Of a DNA stretch of 64,000 nucleotides, positions 17,129 to 26,012 are shown piece by piece. Every line of letters starts with the position of its first letter. The stretch's first letter is position 1. The stretch covers positions 4,712,001 through 4,776,000 of the forward strand of contig NZ_PHHD01000001.1 in the NCBI RefSeq assembly GCF_002813445.1. The letters are read 5' to 3'. Below the pieces are notes generated by a model. The model saw only the letters and a program-made list of their open reading frames with translations. It had not been told where the DNA came from and ran no database searches. The position numbers were made by a program, and so were the translations under genes. This DNA comes from Pseudomonas tolaasii NCPPB 2192 (lineage in GTDB: Bacteria; Pseudomonadota; Gammaproteobacteria; Pseudomonadales; Pseudomonadaceae).

Positions 17129-20086
17129 ATGATCACCGACTCATCCCGCTTCAAACCCTTTACCGCAGGCTCGTTGCTGCTGTTGTCCGTTGCGGCACAG
17201 GCGGCTTACACCGAGACCGGCCAACCGGGTAACCCCGCCAGTTGGCGAACCGCCGAATTCCAGAGTGACTGGGGCCTGGGGCGCATGAAAGCTGATGAAG
17301 CCTATGCCGCCGGCATCACCGGCAACGGCGTGAAAATCGGCGCACTGGACTCGGGCTTTGATCCGGCTCACCCGGAGGCCTCCAAAGACCGCTATCACGC
17401 CGTCACGGCCACCGGCACTTATGTGGATGGCAGCCCGTTCAGCACCACCGGCGCGCTCAACCCCAACAACGACTCCCACGGCACCCACGTCACCGGCACC
17501 ATGGGCGCCGCCCGTGACGGTGTGGGCATGCACGGCGTGGCCTACAACGCGCAACTCTACGTGGGCAATACCAACGCCAACGACAGCTTCCTGTTCGGCC
17601 CCACACCCGACCCGAAATACTTCAAAGCGGTGTACACCGCGCTGGTGGATTCCGGCGTGCGCGCCATCAACAACAGCTGGGGCAGCCAGCCGCCGGATGT
17701 CAGTTACCAGACCCTTGCCGGCCTGCACGCCGCCTACGCCCAGCACTACAACCAGGGCACCTGGCTCGACGCGGCGGCAGACGTGGCCAAGGCGGGCGTG
17801 ATCAACGTGTTCAGCGCCGGCAACAGCGGCTACGCCAACGCCAGCGTGCGCTCGGCCTTGCCGTACTTTCAGCCGGAGCTGGAGGGCCACTGGCTCGCGG
17901 TGTCGGGGCTGGATAAAACCAATAACCAGAAATACAACAAGTGCGGCATCGCCAAATACTGGTGTATCTCCACGCCGGGTGCGCTGATCAACAGCACGGT
18001 GCCCGGTGGCGGCTACGGCGTGAAATCCGGCACTTCGATGTCGGCGCCCCATGCCACCGGCGCACTGGCGCTGGTGATGGAACGCTACCCATATATGACC
18101 AACGAGCAGGCGTTGCAGGTGCTGTTGACCACCGCGACCCAACTCGACGGCTCGATCACCCAGGCGCCCAACACCGTCGTGGGCTGGGGCGTGCCGGACC
18201 TGGGCCGCGCAATGCACGGGCCGGGGCAATTGCTCGGTGCGATGAATGTGAGCCTGGCGGCCGGGCAGGGCGATGTCTGGAGCAATGGCATCACGGACCA
18301 GGCATTGATTCAGCGCCAGAGTGAAGACCGTGCCGAACACGCCGCCTGGCAGCAAACCCTGATCGACAAGGGCTGGCAAAACGGCGTGGCGGCCAATGCC
18401 AGCCAACAGGACAAGACCGATTACGCCATCGGCAGCGCACGTGACGCCGCCGCTGCAAGCCGGGTGTATGAGGGCAGCCTGATCAAGTCCGGTGCCGGCA
18501 GCCTGGTGCTCAGCGGTGACAGCACCTATCGCGGCGCCACCACCGTCAACGGTGGCTTGCTGGCGGTGAATGGCTCCCTGACCTCGACGGTAACCGTTAA
18601 CAACAGCGGCACCCTCGGCGGCTCCGGGCGCATCGGCGCGTTGTCGGTGAACAGCGGCGGCACCGTAGCGCCAGGCAATTCCGTCGGCACCTTGCAGGTG
18701 GCGGGCGACGTGAACCTGGGCGCGGGCTCCACCTACGCGGTGGAGCTGACGCCCACCAGCAGCGACCGCATTGTCGCGGGCGGCAAGGCCATTCTCGGTG
18801 GCGGCACTGTGACCCTGGCGCTGGAAAACAGCCCCACCTCTCTCAGCCAGAGCCAGGCGCAAAGCCTGATTGGCCGTCAGTACTCCATTCTCCAGGCGGC
18901 GGGTGGCGTGCAGGGGCAGTTCGGGCAAGTGCTGCCAGGTTACTTGTTCCTCGGCGGCACCCTCGATTACGCCGCCAATGGCGTGCAACTGGCAGTAGGG
19001 CGCAACGATGCAAGCTTCGCCAGCGTTGCCGCCAATCGCAACCAGCGCAATGTGGCGGCCGTCGCCGAGCAGCTCGGCGCAGGCAACCCGGTGTATGAAA
19101 GCGTGCTGCAATCGCAGTCGGCAGCGGCCGCGCGACAAGGCTTTCAACAGCTGTCCGGCGAAATCTACCCGGCAATCGGTGCGATGCTGATCAATGACAG
19201 CCTGCAACTGCGCGACGCCGTGGGCGAACGCCTGCGCCATGTGCCGGTGACCGGTGAAAGCAATCTGTGGCTCAAGGCCCTGGGTGCCTGGGGCAAGGCC
19301 GACAGCCGCAGCGAAACCGCCGGTTCCACCACGTCCATCGGCGGCCTGCTGGCCGGTGTGGACGGTGCGCTGGACGAGCAGACCCGCGTGGGTGTGGTGG
19401 CCGGTTACAGCGACAGCTCGCTGAACCTGGGCAGTGGCACGCATTCGTCGGCGTCCATCGACAGCTATCACTTCGGCGCCTATGCCGGGCGTGAGCTGGG
19501 CGACTGGCGCGTGAGCGTCGGCGGCGCCTACAGCTGGCATCGCGGCGATGTGAAACGTGACCTGCAATACGGCGACGTCAGCGGCAAGCAAAAAACCAAG
19601 CTGGATGCACGCACCGCCCAGGTATTCACCGAGGCGGCGTACCGTATCCGCCTGCAGCCTTTGACGCTGGAGCCATTCGCCAATTTGGCCTACGTGCACC
19701 TGGACAGTGATTCCTTCCATGAAAAAGGCGATGCCGCTGCACTGCAGCGTGGCAGCGACCGGCGTGACGCGGTGCTCAGCACCCTTGGCCTGCGTGCCCT
19801 GAAAACCCTGGCGTTGAATGATCACCAGCAACTGGAGCTGTCCGGTTCGTTGGGCTGGCAGCACAGCCTGACTGCCGTGGAATCCGAAGAACAGTTGGGG
19901 TTTGTCGCGGGCGGCCCGTCCTTCGCGGTGCGCAGCACGCCATTGCTGCGTGATGCGGCGCTGGTGGGCGTGCAAGCCAGCCTGGCGCTGAGCCCGGCCA
20001 CGCGGGTCAACCTTGATTACAACGGCCAGTTGGGTGGCCGCGAGAAAACCCAGGGCGTGGGGCTGAGCCTGAACTGGCAGTTCTAA
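17129..20086 (+). CDS. prtA: Subtilase autotransporter (PrtA-type)
   Basis: 985 residues: signal peptide (1-26, ending AQAA), peptidase S8 domain with D74 (GALDSG), H117 (DSHGTHVTG) and S303 (GTSMSAPH), an autotransporter-associated repeat near 455-500 (GAGSLVLSGDSTYRGATTVNGG), a beta-helical linker, and a C-terminal 12-strand barrel (about 710-985) ending LSLNWQF with the final Phe of autotransporters. It is secreted by the type V route, not by AprDEF. Homologues in fluorescent pseudomonads are called PrtA/PrtB (PspA/PspB in some work). The leader AATAAGGATGG has an Rsm-like GGA between AAAC and GTTT, weaker than the aprA site. Confidence 0.93.
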   Translation: MITDSSRFKPFTAGSLLLLSVAAQAAYTETGQPGNPASWRTAEFQSDWGLGRMKADEAYAAGITGNGVKIGALDSGFDPAHPEASKDRYHAVTATGTYVDGSPFSTTGALNPNNDSHGTHVTGTMGAARDGVGMHGVAYNAQLYVGNTNANDSFLFGPTPDPKYFKAVYTALVDSGVRAINNSWGSQPPDVSYQTLAGLHAAYAQHYNQGTWLDAAADVAKAGVINVFSAGNSGYANASVRSALPYFQPELEGHWLAVSGLDKTNNQKYNKCGIAKYWCISTPGALINSTVPGGGYGVKSGTSMSAPHATGALALVMERYPYMTNEQALQVLLTTATQLDGSITQAPNTVVGWGVPDLGRAMHGPGQLLGAMNVSLAAGQGDVWSNGITDQALIQRQSEDRAEHAAWQQTLIDKGWQNGVAANASQQDKTDYAIGSARDAAAASRVYEGSLIKSGAGSLVLSGDSTYRGATTVNGGLLAVNGSLTSTVTVNNSGTLGGSGRIGALSVNSGGTVAPGNSVGTLQVAGDVNLGAGSTYAVELTPTSSDRIVAGGKAILGGGTVTLALENSPTSLSQSQAQSLIGRQYSILQAAGGVQGQFGQVLPGYLFLGGTLDYAANGVQLAVGRNDASFASVAANRNQRNVAAVAEQLGAGNPVYESVLQSQSAAAARQGFQQLSGEIYPAIGAMLINDSLQLRDAVGERLRHVPVTGESNLWLKALGAWGKADSRSETAGSTTSIGGLLAGVDGALDEQTRVGVVAGYSDSSLNLGSGTHSSASIDSYHFGAYAGRELGDWRVSVGGAYSWHRGDVKRDLQYGDVSGKQKTKLDARTAQVFTEAAYRIRLQPLTLEPFANLAYVHLDSDSFHEKGDAAALQRGSDRRDAVLSTLGLRALKTLALNDHQQLELSGSLGWQHSLTAVESEEQLGFVAGGPSFAVRSTPLLRDAALVGVQASLALSPATRVNLDYNGQLGGREKTQGVGLSLNWQF

Positions 20087-20107
20087 ACAACACTACCGAT
20101 CAAAAAA

Positions 20108-20198
20108 GTGTGGGAGCTGGCTTGCCTGCGATAGCGGTCGGTCAGTGGTGAAGGTGCTGGCTGGTACACCGCTATCGCAGGCAAGCCAGCTCCCACAC
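20108..20198. repeat. REPIN with perfect 31-bp arms between the two autotransporter genes
   Basis: Arms 20108-20138 and 20168-20198 are exact inverted copies (31 bases, beginning GTGTGGGAGCTGGCTTGCC), with a 29-base spacer. The perfect symmetry suggests a recent or functional copy. It will fold in the mRNA between prtA and prtB and may separate their expression. Confidence 0.93.
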
Positions 20199-20265
20199 GG
20201 GCTCGGCGGTGTTGGGTGGAGATGATTTTCAAATAAGTGCAATAAGAAAACTAAGGAAGGTCACC

Positions 20266-23200
20266 GTGAAAAAACGCAAGTCAGGGTTATTTACCGCCAT
20301 TCACACAGGCCCGGGCTACCCGCTCAAGGCCTTGAGCTGCGTGCCATACGGCGCGCTGCTGTGTTGCCTGGCAAGCCTGGGAACCGCCCAGGCCGCACCC
20401 TATGTGGAAACCGGCAAGCTGGGCGATGCCGCCAGTTGGCGCAGCAACGAGTTCAAGGCCGACTGGGGCCTGGGCGCCATCCAGGCTGACGCCGCCTATG
20501 CCGCCGGCTACACCGGCAAGGGCGTCAAACTGGGTATCTTCGACCAGCCGGTGTACGCCCAGCACCCGGAATTTGCCAGCCCGAACAAGGTGGTGACAGT
20601 GGTCACCGAGGGCATTCGTCAATACACCGACCCCTACATTCCGGTGAAGGCGGGCGATGCATTCCGCTATGACGGCACGCCGTCCAAAGACTCCAATGGC
20701 AAGCTGGGCAACCACGGTACCCACGTCGGCGGCATTGCCGCGGGTAACCGCGACGGTGGGCCGATGCATGGCGTGGCGTTCAATTCGCAAATCATCACGG
20801 CGGAAAACGGCGACCCGGGGCCGGAAGACGGGATCATTCTCGGCAACGACGGCGCGGTGTACAAAGCCGGTTGGGACGGGCTGGTTGCCAGCGGCGCGCG
20901 CATCATCAACAACAGCTGGGGCATAGGCATCGGCGACCAGTACGCCAAGGGCGGCCGCGATCCGGCATTCCCCAACTTCACGGTCAATGAGGCCCAGGCG
21001 CAGTTCAACCATATTCGGCCGATATTGGGCACCCTCGCCGGTGGCGCCTATCAAGGCGCAATCGATGCTGCGCGCAGCGGCGTACTGACGATTTTTGCGG
21101 CGGGCAACGACTACAACCGCAACAACCCGGACGCGATGTCGGGCCTGGCGTACTTTGTGCCGGAGATCGCGCCGAACTGGCTGTCGGTCGCCGCCTTGCA
21201 GCAAAACCCCAACACGGCGAGCCCTGATCCGTATGTGATCAGCACCTTCTCGTCGCGCTGCGGCTATGCGGCGAGCTTCTGCGTGTCGGCACCGGGTACC
21301 AGGATCTTCAGTTCGATCATCAACGGCACCGACCTGAGCAACCTCACCACCGACTGGGCCAACAAAAACGGCACATCCATGGCCGCGCCCCACGTGGCTG
21401 GCGCGGCGGCGGTGCTGATGGAACGCTTTCCTTACATGAGCGGCGACCAGATCTCCACGCTGCTCAAAACCACCGCCACTGACCTCGGCGCGCCGGGCAT
21501 CGACTCGCTGTACGGCTGGGGCATGATCAACCTGGGCAAGGCCGTCAATGGCCCGGGGATGTTCATCACCGCTGAAGATATCCCGGCTGAATTTCGCATC
21601 GACGGCGCCTATGGCAGCGGGCAGTTCGTGGCGGATTTGCCGGGCGTGGGCGCCGTGGTGGACGCCGGTAAACCCACCCAGCGCCTGTGCGACGACATCC
21701 ATTGCGGCCGCGATGTGTGGAGCAACGACATTTCCGGGCATGGCGGCCTGACCAAGCAGGGAATCGGCACGCTGGTGCTGACCGGCGCCAACACCTACAG
21801 CGGCCCGACGCTGGTCAATCAAGGCCTGCTGGCGATCAATGGCTCGGTCACCTCCGACGTGACGGTCAGCCAGAGCGGTGTGGTCGGCGGCTCGGGGCGT
21901 ATCGGCTCGCTGACCGCCAAAAGCGGCGGTACCGTGGCACCGGGCAATTCCATCGGCACGCTGAATGTGGCCGGCAACGTCACCTTTGATGCCGGCTCCA
22001 CTTACGCGGTGGAACTGTCGCAAACCAGCAGCGACCGCATCGTCGCCGGTGGTACCGCCACGCTCAATGGCGGCACCGTGACCCTGGCCCTGGAAAACAG
22101 CCCGACGCTGCTGACCAACGCCCAGGCCCAAAGCCTGATCGGTCGCCAGTACAACATCCTGCAAGCGGCGGGCGGCATTACCGGCAGTTTTGGTGCCGTG
22201 GTGCCCAACTACCTGTTTGTCGGCGGCACCCTGAACTACGCCCCGACCGGCGTGCAACTGGACGTGGTGCGCACCAACAGCTTCGCCAGTGTGGCCACCA
22301 CGCCAAACCAGCGGGCGGTGGCGGCGGCGGCCGAGCAACTGGGCGCCGGCAATGCCGTGTATGAAAGCCTGTTACTGGCGCCTACGGCGGCCTCGGCCCA
22401 GGGCGCGTTCCGTCAACTGTCCGGCGAAATCTACCCAGCGCTGCAAACCGCACTGGTCAACGACAGCCGCTACGTACGAGAAGCCGTGGGTGAACGCTTG
22501 CGCCATGGCGAGATGGGCGCCACCAGCGAGACGATCGACAGCCGTGGCAACGTGTGGGTCAAGGCGCTGGGCGCGTGGGGCAAGACCGATAGCCGCAGTG
22601 ACACGGCGGGCTACACCACGGCCATCGGCGGCATGCTGCTCGGTGTGGACGGTGCGCTCGACGAGTCAACGCGTATCGGCCTGGTCGCCGGCTACAGTGA
22701 CACGTCGCTGAACATGGGCAGCGACACCCACAGCCGCGCCTCGGTGGACAGCTACCACTTCGGCGCATACGCCGGGCATGAAATCGGCGCACTGCGCCTG
22801 AGTGGCGGCGCCACTTACAGCTGGCACCGCGCGGACGTCAAGCGTGACCTGCAATACGGCGATGTGGCCGGCAAGCAGACAGTCAAAGCGGACGCCACCA
22901 GTACCCAGGTGTTCGGCGAAGCCGCGTACCGCGTCAACCTGCAACCGCTGGCCCTGGAACCGTTCGCGAACCTGGCTTACGTGCACCTGGACACCGACGG
23001 TTTCACCGAGAAGGGCGATGCGGCCGCGCTCAAGGGCCACGACGACACCCGTGACGTGGTGCTGAGCACCCTGGGCGTGCGCGCCCTGAAAACCTTCAAT
23101 GTGAATGACCATCAGCAACTCGAGGTGTCCGGCACCCTGGGCTGGCAACACAACCTGAGCAGCACCGATTCCGAACGGCATCTGGCGTTTGCCTCGGGCG

Positions 23201-23373
23201 GCCCTTCATTCACCGTGGAAAGTGCGCCGATGGTGCGCGATGCGGCGTTGGTGGGCGCGCGGGTCAGCCTGGCGTTGACCAGGGATGCACGGGTGAACTT
23301 TGACTACAACGGCCTGCTGGCCGGCAAGGACAAGGTGCATGGGGTGGGGTTGAGCCTCGACTGGGCGTTCTAA
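20266..23373 (+). CDS. prtB: Subtilase autotransporter (PrtB-type), paralogue of the preceding gene
   Basis: About 1035 residues from a GTG start with AAGGAAGG 5-6 bases upstream (the frame is open further, but an upstream GTG at 20209 lies in a REP and has no such site). Long signal region ending AQA, S8 domain with D93 (GIFDQPVY), H150 (NHGTHVGG) and S371 (WGTSMAAPH in spirit: NGTSMAAPH), an autotransporter repeat and a C-terminal barrel ending LSLDWAF. It differs from prtA in the protease domain, with extra segments near 120-150 and 260-290, while the linker and barrel are nearly the same, pointing to duplication followed by passenger divergence. Substrates unknown. Confidence 0.92.
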   Translation: MKKRKSGLFTAIHTGPGYPLKALSCVPYGALLCCLASLGTAQAAPYVETGKLGDAASWRSNEFKADWGLGAIQADAAYAAGYTGKGVKLGIFDQPVYAQHPEFASPNKVVTVVTEGIRQYTDPYIPVKAGDAFRYDGTPSKDSNGKLGNHGTHVGGIAAGNRDGGPMHGVAFNSQIITAENGDPGPEDGIILGNDGAVYKAGWDGLVASGARIINNSWGIGIGDQYAKGGRDPAFPNFTVNEAQAQFNHIRPILGTLAGGAYQGAIDAARSGVLTIFAAGNDYNRNNPDAMSGLAYFVPEIAPNWLSVAALQQNPNTASPDPYVISTFSSRCGYAASFCVSAPGTRIFSSIINGTDLSNLTTDWANKNGTSMAAPHVAGAAAVLMERFPYMSGDQISTLLKTTATDLGAPGIDSLYGWGMINLGKAVNGPGMFITAEDIPAEFRIDGAYGSGQFVADLPGVGAVVDAGKPTQRLCDDIHCGRDVWSNDISGHGGLTKQGIGTLVLTGANTYSGPTLVNQGLLAINGSVTSDVTVSQSGVVGGSGRIGSLTAKSGGTVAPGNSIGTLNVAGNVTFDAGSTYAVELSQTSSDRIVAGGTATLNGGTVTLALENSPTLLTNAQAQSLIGRQYNILQAAGGITGSFGAVVPNYLFVGGTLNYAPTGVQLDVVRTNSFASVATTPNQRAVAAAAEQLGAGNAVYESLLLAPTAASAQGAFRQLSGEIYPALQTALVNDSRYVREAVGERLRHGEMGATSETIDSRGNVWVKALGAWGKTDSRSDTAGYTTAIGGMLLGVDGALDESTRIGLVAGYSDTSLNMGSDTHSRASVDSYHFGAYAGHEIGALRLSGGATYSWHRADVKRDLQYGDVAGKQTVKADATSTQVFGEAAYRVNLQPLALEPFANLAYVHLDTDGFTEKGDAAALKGHDDTRDVVLSTLGVRALKTFNVNDHQQLEVSGTLGWQHNLSSTDSERHLAFASGGPSFTVESAPMVRDAALVGARVSLALTRDARVNFDYNGLLAGKDKVHGVGLSLDWAF

Positions 23374-23418
23374 AAATTCACGCAACCCCTGAATGGGACA
23401 AGGGTTGTGTGGGAGCTG

Positions 23419-23444
23419 GCTTGTGTGGGAGCTCCCACACAAGC
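23419..23444. repeat. Collapsed REP forming a 26-bp perfect palindrome
   Basis: A REP core (GTGTGGGAGCTGGC from 23408) is followed at once by a perfect 26-base palindrome centred on GGGAGCTCCC. It looks like a REPIN whose spacer and half the arms were deleted. It lies between prtB and lipA and can fold as a strong hairpin. Confidence 0.8.
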
Positions 23445-23512
23445 TCGGCGTTTAAACAGGCTAATGAGTATTTCCGCTTTCTCTACAAATCCAACAACAG
23501 AGAGGCACTACC

Positions 23513-24943
23513 ATGGGTATCTTTGACTATAAAAACCTCGGCACCGAGGGCTCCAAAGCATTGTTCGCCGATGCCATGGCGATCACGCTGTATTCCTACC
23601 ACAACCTGGATAACGGCTTTGCCGTGGGCTACCAGCACAACGGCCTGGGGCTTGGCTTGCCGGCCACGCTGGTGAGTGCGCTGCTGGGCAGCAAGGACTC
23701 ACAAGGGGTCATCCCCGGCATTCCCTGGAACCCCGACTCGGAAAAAGCCGCGCTTGAGGCCGTGCAAAAAGCCGGGTGGACGCCGATCAGCGCGAGCGCT
23801 TTGGGCTACAGCGGCAAGGTGGACGCGCGAGGTACGTTTTTCGGTGAAAAGGCCGGCTACACCACGGCGCAGGTCGAGGTGCTCGGCAAATACGACGGTG
23901 CAGGCAAACTGCTCGAAATCGGCATCGGCTTTCGCGGTACCTCGGGGCCGCGGGAAACCCTGATCAGCGACTCCATCGGCGACATCATCAGTGATTTGCT
24001 CGCCGCGCTTGGGCCCAAGGACTATGCAAAAAATTACGCCGGTGAAGCCTTTGGCGGTTTGCTCAAAAACGTCGCCGACTATGCCGGCGCCCACGGCCTC
24101 ACCGGCAAGGATGTGGTGGTCAGCGGCCACAGCCTGGGCGGGCTGGCGGTCAACAGCATGGCGGACCTGAGCACCCAGAAATGGGCCGGGTTCTACAAGG
24201 ACGCCAACTATGTGGCCTATGCCTCGCCCACCCAGAGCAGCGGCGACAAAGTGATCAATATCGGCTACGAGAACGACCCGGTATTCCGAGCGCTGGACGG
24301 TTCATCCTTCAACCTGTCGTCCCTGGGCGTGCACGACAAACCCCACGAATCGACCACCGACAATATCGTCAGTTTCAACGACCACTACGCCTCGTCGCTG
24401 TGGAACGTGCTGCCGTTTTCCATCGTCAACCTGCCGACCTGGGTGTCGCACCTGCCCACCGGCTATGGCGACGGCATGACGCGCATCCTCGAATCCGGCT
24501 TCTATGACCAGATGACCCGCGACTCCACGGTGATCGTTGCCAACCTGTCCGACCCGGCGCGTGCCAACACCTGGGTGCAGGACCTGAACCGCAATGCCGA
24601 GCCCCACAAGGGCAATACGTTCATCATCGGCAGCAACGGTAACGACCTGATCCAGGGCGGCAAGGGCCCGGACTTTATCGAAGGTGGCAAGGGCAACGAC
24701 ACCATCCGCGACAACAGTGGGCATAACACCTTTCTGTTCAGTGGCCACTTCGGCAATGACCGCGTGATTGGCTACCAGACCAGCGACAAACTGGTGTTCA
24801 AGGACGTGGCGGGAAGCACCGACCTGCGTGACCACGTGAAGGTGGTCGGCGCCGATACGGTGCTCACCTTTGGCGCCGACTCGGTGACGCTGGTGGGCGT
24901 CGGCCATGGCGGGCTGTGGGCCGACGGTGTCTCCATCAGCTGA
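23513..24943 (+). CDS. lipA: Extracellular RTX lipase/polyurethanase (family I.3, TliA-like)
   Basis: 476 residues, the same length as P. fluorescens TliA. Catalytic triad by position and motif: S207 (GHSLGG), D255 (YENDPVF), H313 (WVSHLP), identical to numbering in family I.3 lipases. C-terminal GGxGxD-type repeats (about 374-400, IGSNGNDLIQGGKGPDFIEGGKGNDTI) bind calcium, and the final hydrophobic segment acts as the type I secretion signal. No Sec signal. Secreted through AprDEF/TliDEF. It hydrolyses long-chain triacylglycerols and often polyester polyurethane. It ends the exoenzyme locus. The RTX block is short, as in TliA. Confidence 0.96.
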   Translation: MGIFDYKNLGTEGSKALFADAMAITLYSYHNLDNGFAVGYQHNGLGLGLPATLVSALLGSKDSQGVIPGIPWNPDSEKAALEAVQKAGWTPISASALGYSGKVDARGTFFGEKAGYTTAQVEVLGKYDGAGKLLEIGIGFRGTSGPRETLISDSIGDIISDLLAALGPKDYAKNYAGEAFGGLLKNVADYAGAHGLTGKDVVVSGHSLGGLAVNSMADLSTQKWAGFYKDANYVAYASPTQSSGDKVINIGYENDPVFRALDGSSFNLSSLGVHDKPHESTTDNIVSFNDHYASSLWNVLPFSIVNLPTWVSHLPTGYGDGMTRILESGFYDQMTRDSTVIVANLSDPARANTWVQDLNRNAEPHKGNTFIIGSNGNDLIQGGKGPDFIEGGKGNDTIRDNSGHNTFLFSGHFGNDRVIGYQTSDKLVFKDVAGSTDLRDHVKVVGADTVLTFGADSVTLVGVGHGGLWADGVSIS

Positions 24944-24958
24944 CGCCACGCGCGGCCC

Positions 24959-25210
24959 TTACCAGCCGCGGTGCCAATAGGGCCGCGGGTAGCCATACCC
25001 GTAGCCGTAATAATGATGCGGATAGTAGTAAGGTCGTGGCGCATAGCCCCAATGCCCGTAATACACCGGTGGCGGCGGGGCTTGCACCACGACCACCCGT
25101 GGCGGCTGGCGAATGATGAGGGTGTCGGCGAATGCCGGCGCACTTGCCAGGGCCGTCAGGGTCAGGGGAATCAGAAAAAGCGCGCGTAGTGCTCGGAGCA
25201 TGCGTGCCAT
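24959..25210 (-). CDS. Small secreted Tyr/Pro/His-rich protein
   Basis: About 83 residues. The chosen start (25210) has GGAGGT about 10 bases upstream; the frame continues upstream without such a site. A clear Sec signal (FLIPLTLTALASAPAFA) is followed by a mature tail of about 54 residues that is mostly Tyr, Pro, His and Gly (VYYGHWGYAPRPYYYPHHYY). No domain recognised. Low-complexity tails like this occur in small envelope proteins; metal binding through His is possible but unproven. It is divergent from a second small protein with a similar tail. Confidence 0.7.
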   Translation of the reverse strand: MARMLRALRALFLIPLTLTALASAPAFADTLIIRQPPRVVVVQAPPPPVYYGHWGYAPRPYYYPHHYYGYGYGYPRPYWHRGW

Positions 25211-25389
25211 GGCCGTTGTACCTCCGTTCTGCGCCCTCGAAAATGAAGGCGGCTTACGGGTTAAACGGCGCAGCGGGGCGAATCCTTCGGTGAACAATTC
25301 TTCACTGAACACAACGACGGATTGCAGGGGCTCAAACGTTCAATGACTACCTGCGAAATGTTTCGCGTGTCATGTGTGAGGAGCCGAGC

Positions 25390-25557
25390 ATGTCCCGAAT
25401 TCGATGGTTGCTGTGTGCCCTGGTGCTGCTGGGGCTCGGCGGGTGTGCGGTGTACCCGGCCTATCCGGCGCCGTGCTGCTACCGGCCGTACTACCATTCC
25501 TACTATTACCATCCTTACTATCGCCCGTATTACTACCACCCTTATTACCGTTACTGA
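25390..25557 (+). CDS. Small Tyr/His/Pro-rich lipoprotein
   Basis: About 55 residues. A lipobox (LVLLGLGGC) gives a mature lipoprotein starting at Cys, with a tail of repeated PYY and YYHPYY units (RPYYHSYYYHPYYRPYYYHPYYRY). Start at MSRIRWLL is chosen because the signal peptide begins there; an in-frame ATG six codons earlier is less likely. Followed within 15 bases by a strong terminator. Function unknown; the tail composition mirrors the neighbour at 24959-25210. Confidence 0.7.
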   Translation: MSRIRWLLCALVLLGLGGCAVYPAYPAPCCYRPYYHSYYYHPYYRPYYYHPYYRY

Positions 25558-25570
25558 GCCGCCAAGAAAA

Positions 25571-25596
25571 AGCCCCGCATTTGCGGGGCTTTTTTT
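25571..25596. terminator. Intrinsic bidirectional terminator
   Basis: AGCCCCGC ATTT GCGGGGCT followed by TTTTTT, with AAAAA before it, serves both the rightward small lipoprotein gene and the leftward YgdI-like gene that converge here. Confidence 0.9.
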
Positions 25597-25600
25597 ATGC

Positions 25601-25825
25601 TCATTTTTCGCTGCGTACCGTCGCCACGTCATCGGCCTTGACACGTATGTGCTTGCCGGCGATGTCGGTGAATTCGTAGAACCCGTCCACTGTTTTGGTC
25701 TTCGGCGAGTCCTTGGTCAAATACTGTGTGCCGTTTTGCAACGTCACCACCGTTTGCGTGGAGCAACCGGCCAAAACCAGAAAAGTGAGTGCAACCAGCG
25801 GCAGACCCAAATTCTTCATGTTCAT
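25601..25825 (-). CDS. YgdI/YgdR-family small lipoprotein
   Basis: 74 residues with lipobox (FLVLAGCS) and the short SH3-like domain of the YgdI/YgdR (DUF903) family: VVTLQNGTQYLTKDSPKTKTVDGFYEFTDIAGKHIRVKADDVATV. Family members are abundant envelope lipoproteins of unknown role. Met at 25819 is an alternative start. Divergent from the nuclease gene. Confidence 0.9.
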   Translation of the reverse strand: MNMKNLGLPLVALTFLVLAGCSTQTVVTLQNGTQYLTKDSPKTKTVDGFYEFTDIAGKHIRVKADDVATVRSEK

Positions 25826-26012
25826 AACCCTTACCTTTTACCCTGGAAAGTCCCGCGCAATGGGCTGCGGGCAGCAAATGTTACGCGATCGACACCCTTA
25901 TCTGATCACTTTTATACGGAAAGTTGCGTGCGCCATTTATCTATTACCGATTGCAACAAGACGTTCGCAGCGGCACTCTGTATGCATAAACAGTATTTGA
26001 ACCTTGCGCGAC

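Noticed and set aside
17141..19975. A 944-residue open frame antisense to prtA, and similar long antisense frames over pgm, aprA and prtB
   Set aside because: Low-complexity His/Gln/Arg/Gly-rich products without domains, typical of antisense frames in high-GC third-codon-biased genes; no ribosome-binding sites.
20209..20265. Upstream GTG start for the second autotransporter
   Set aside because: It lies at the edge of a REPIN and lacks a ribosome-binding site; the GTG at 20266 has AAGGAAGG and leads directly into the signal peptide.
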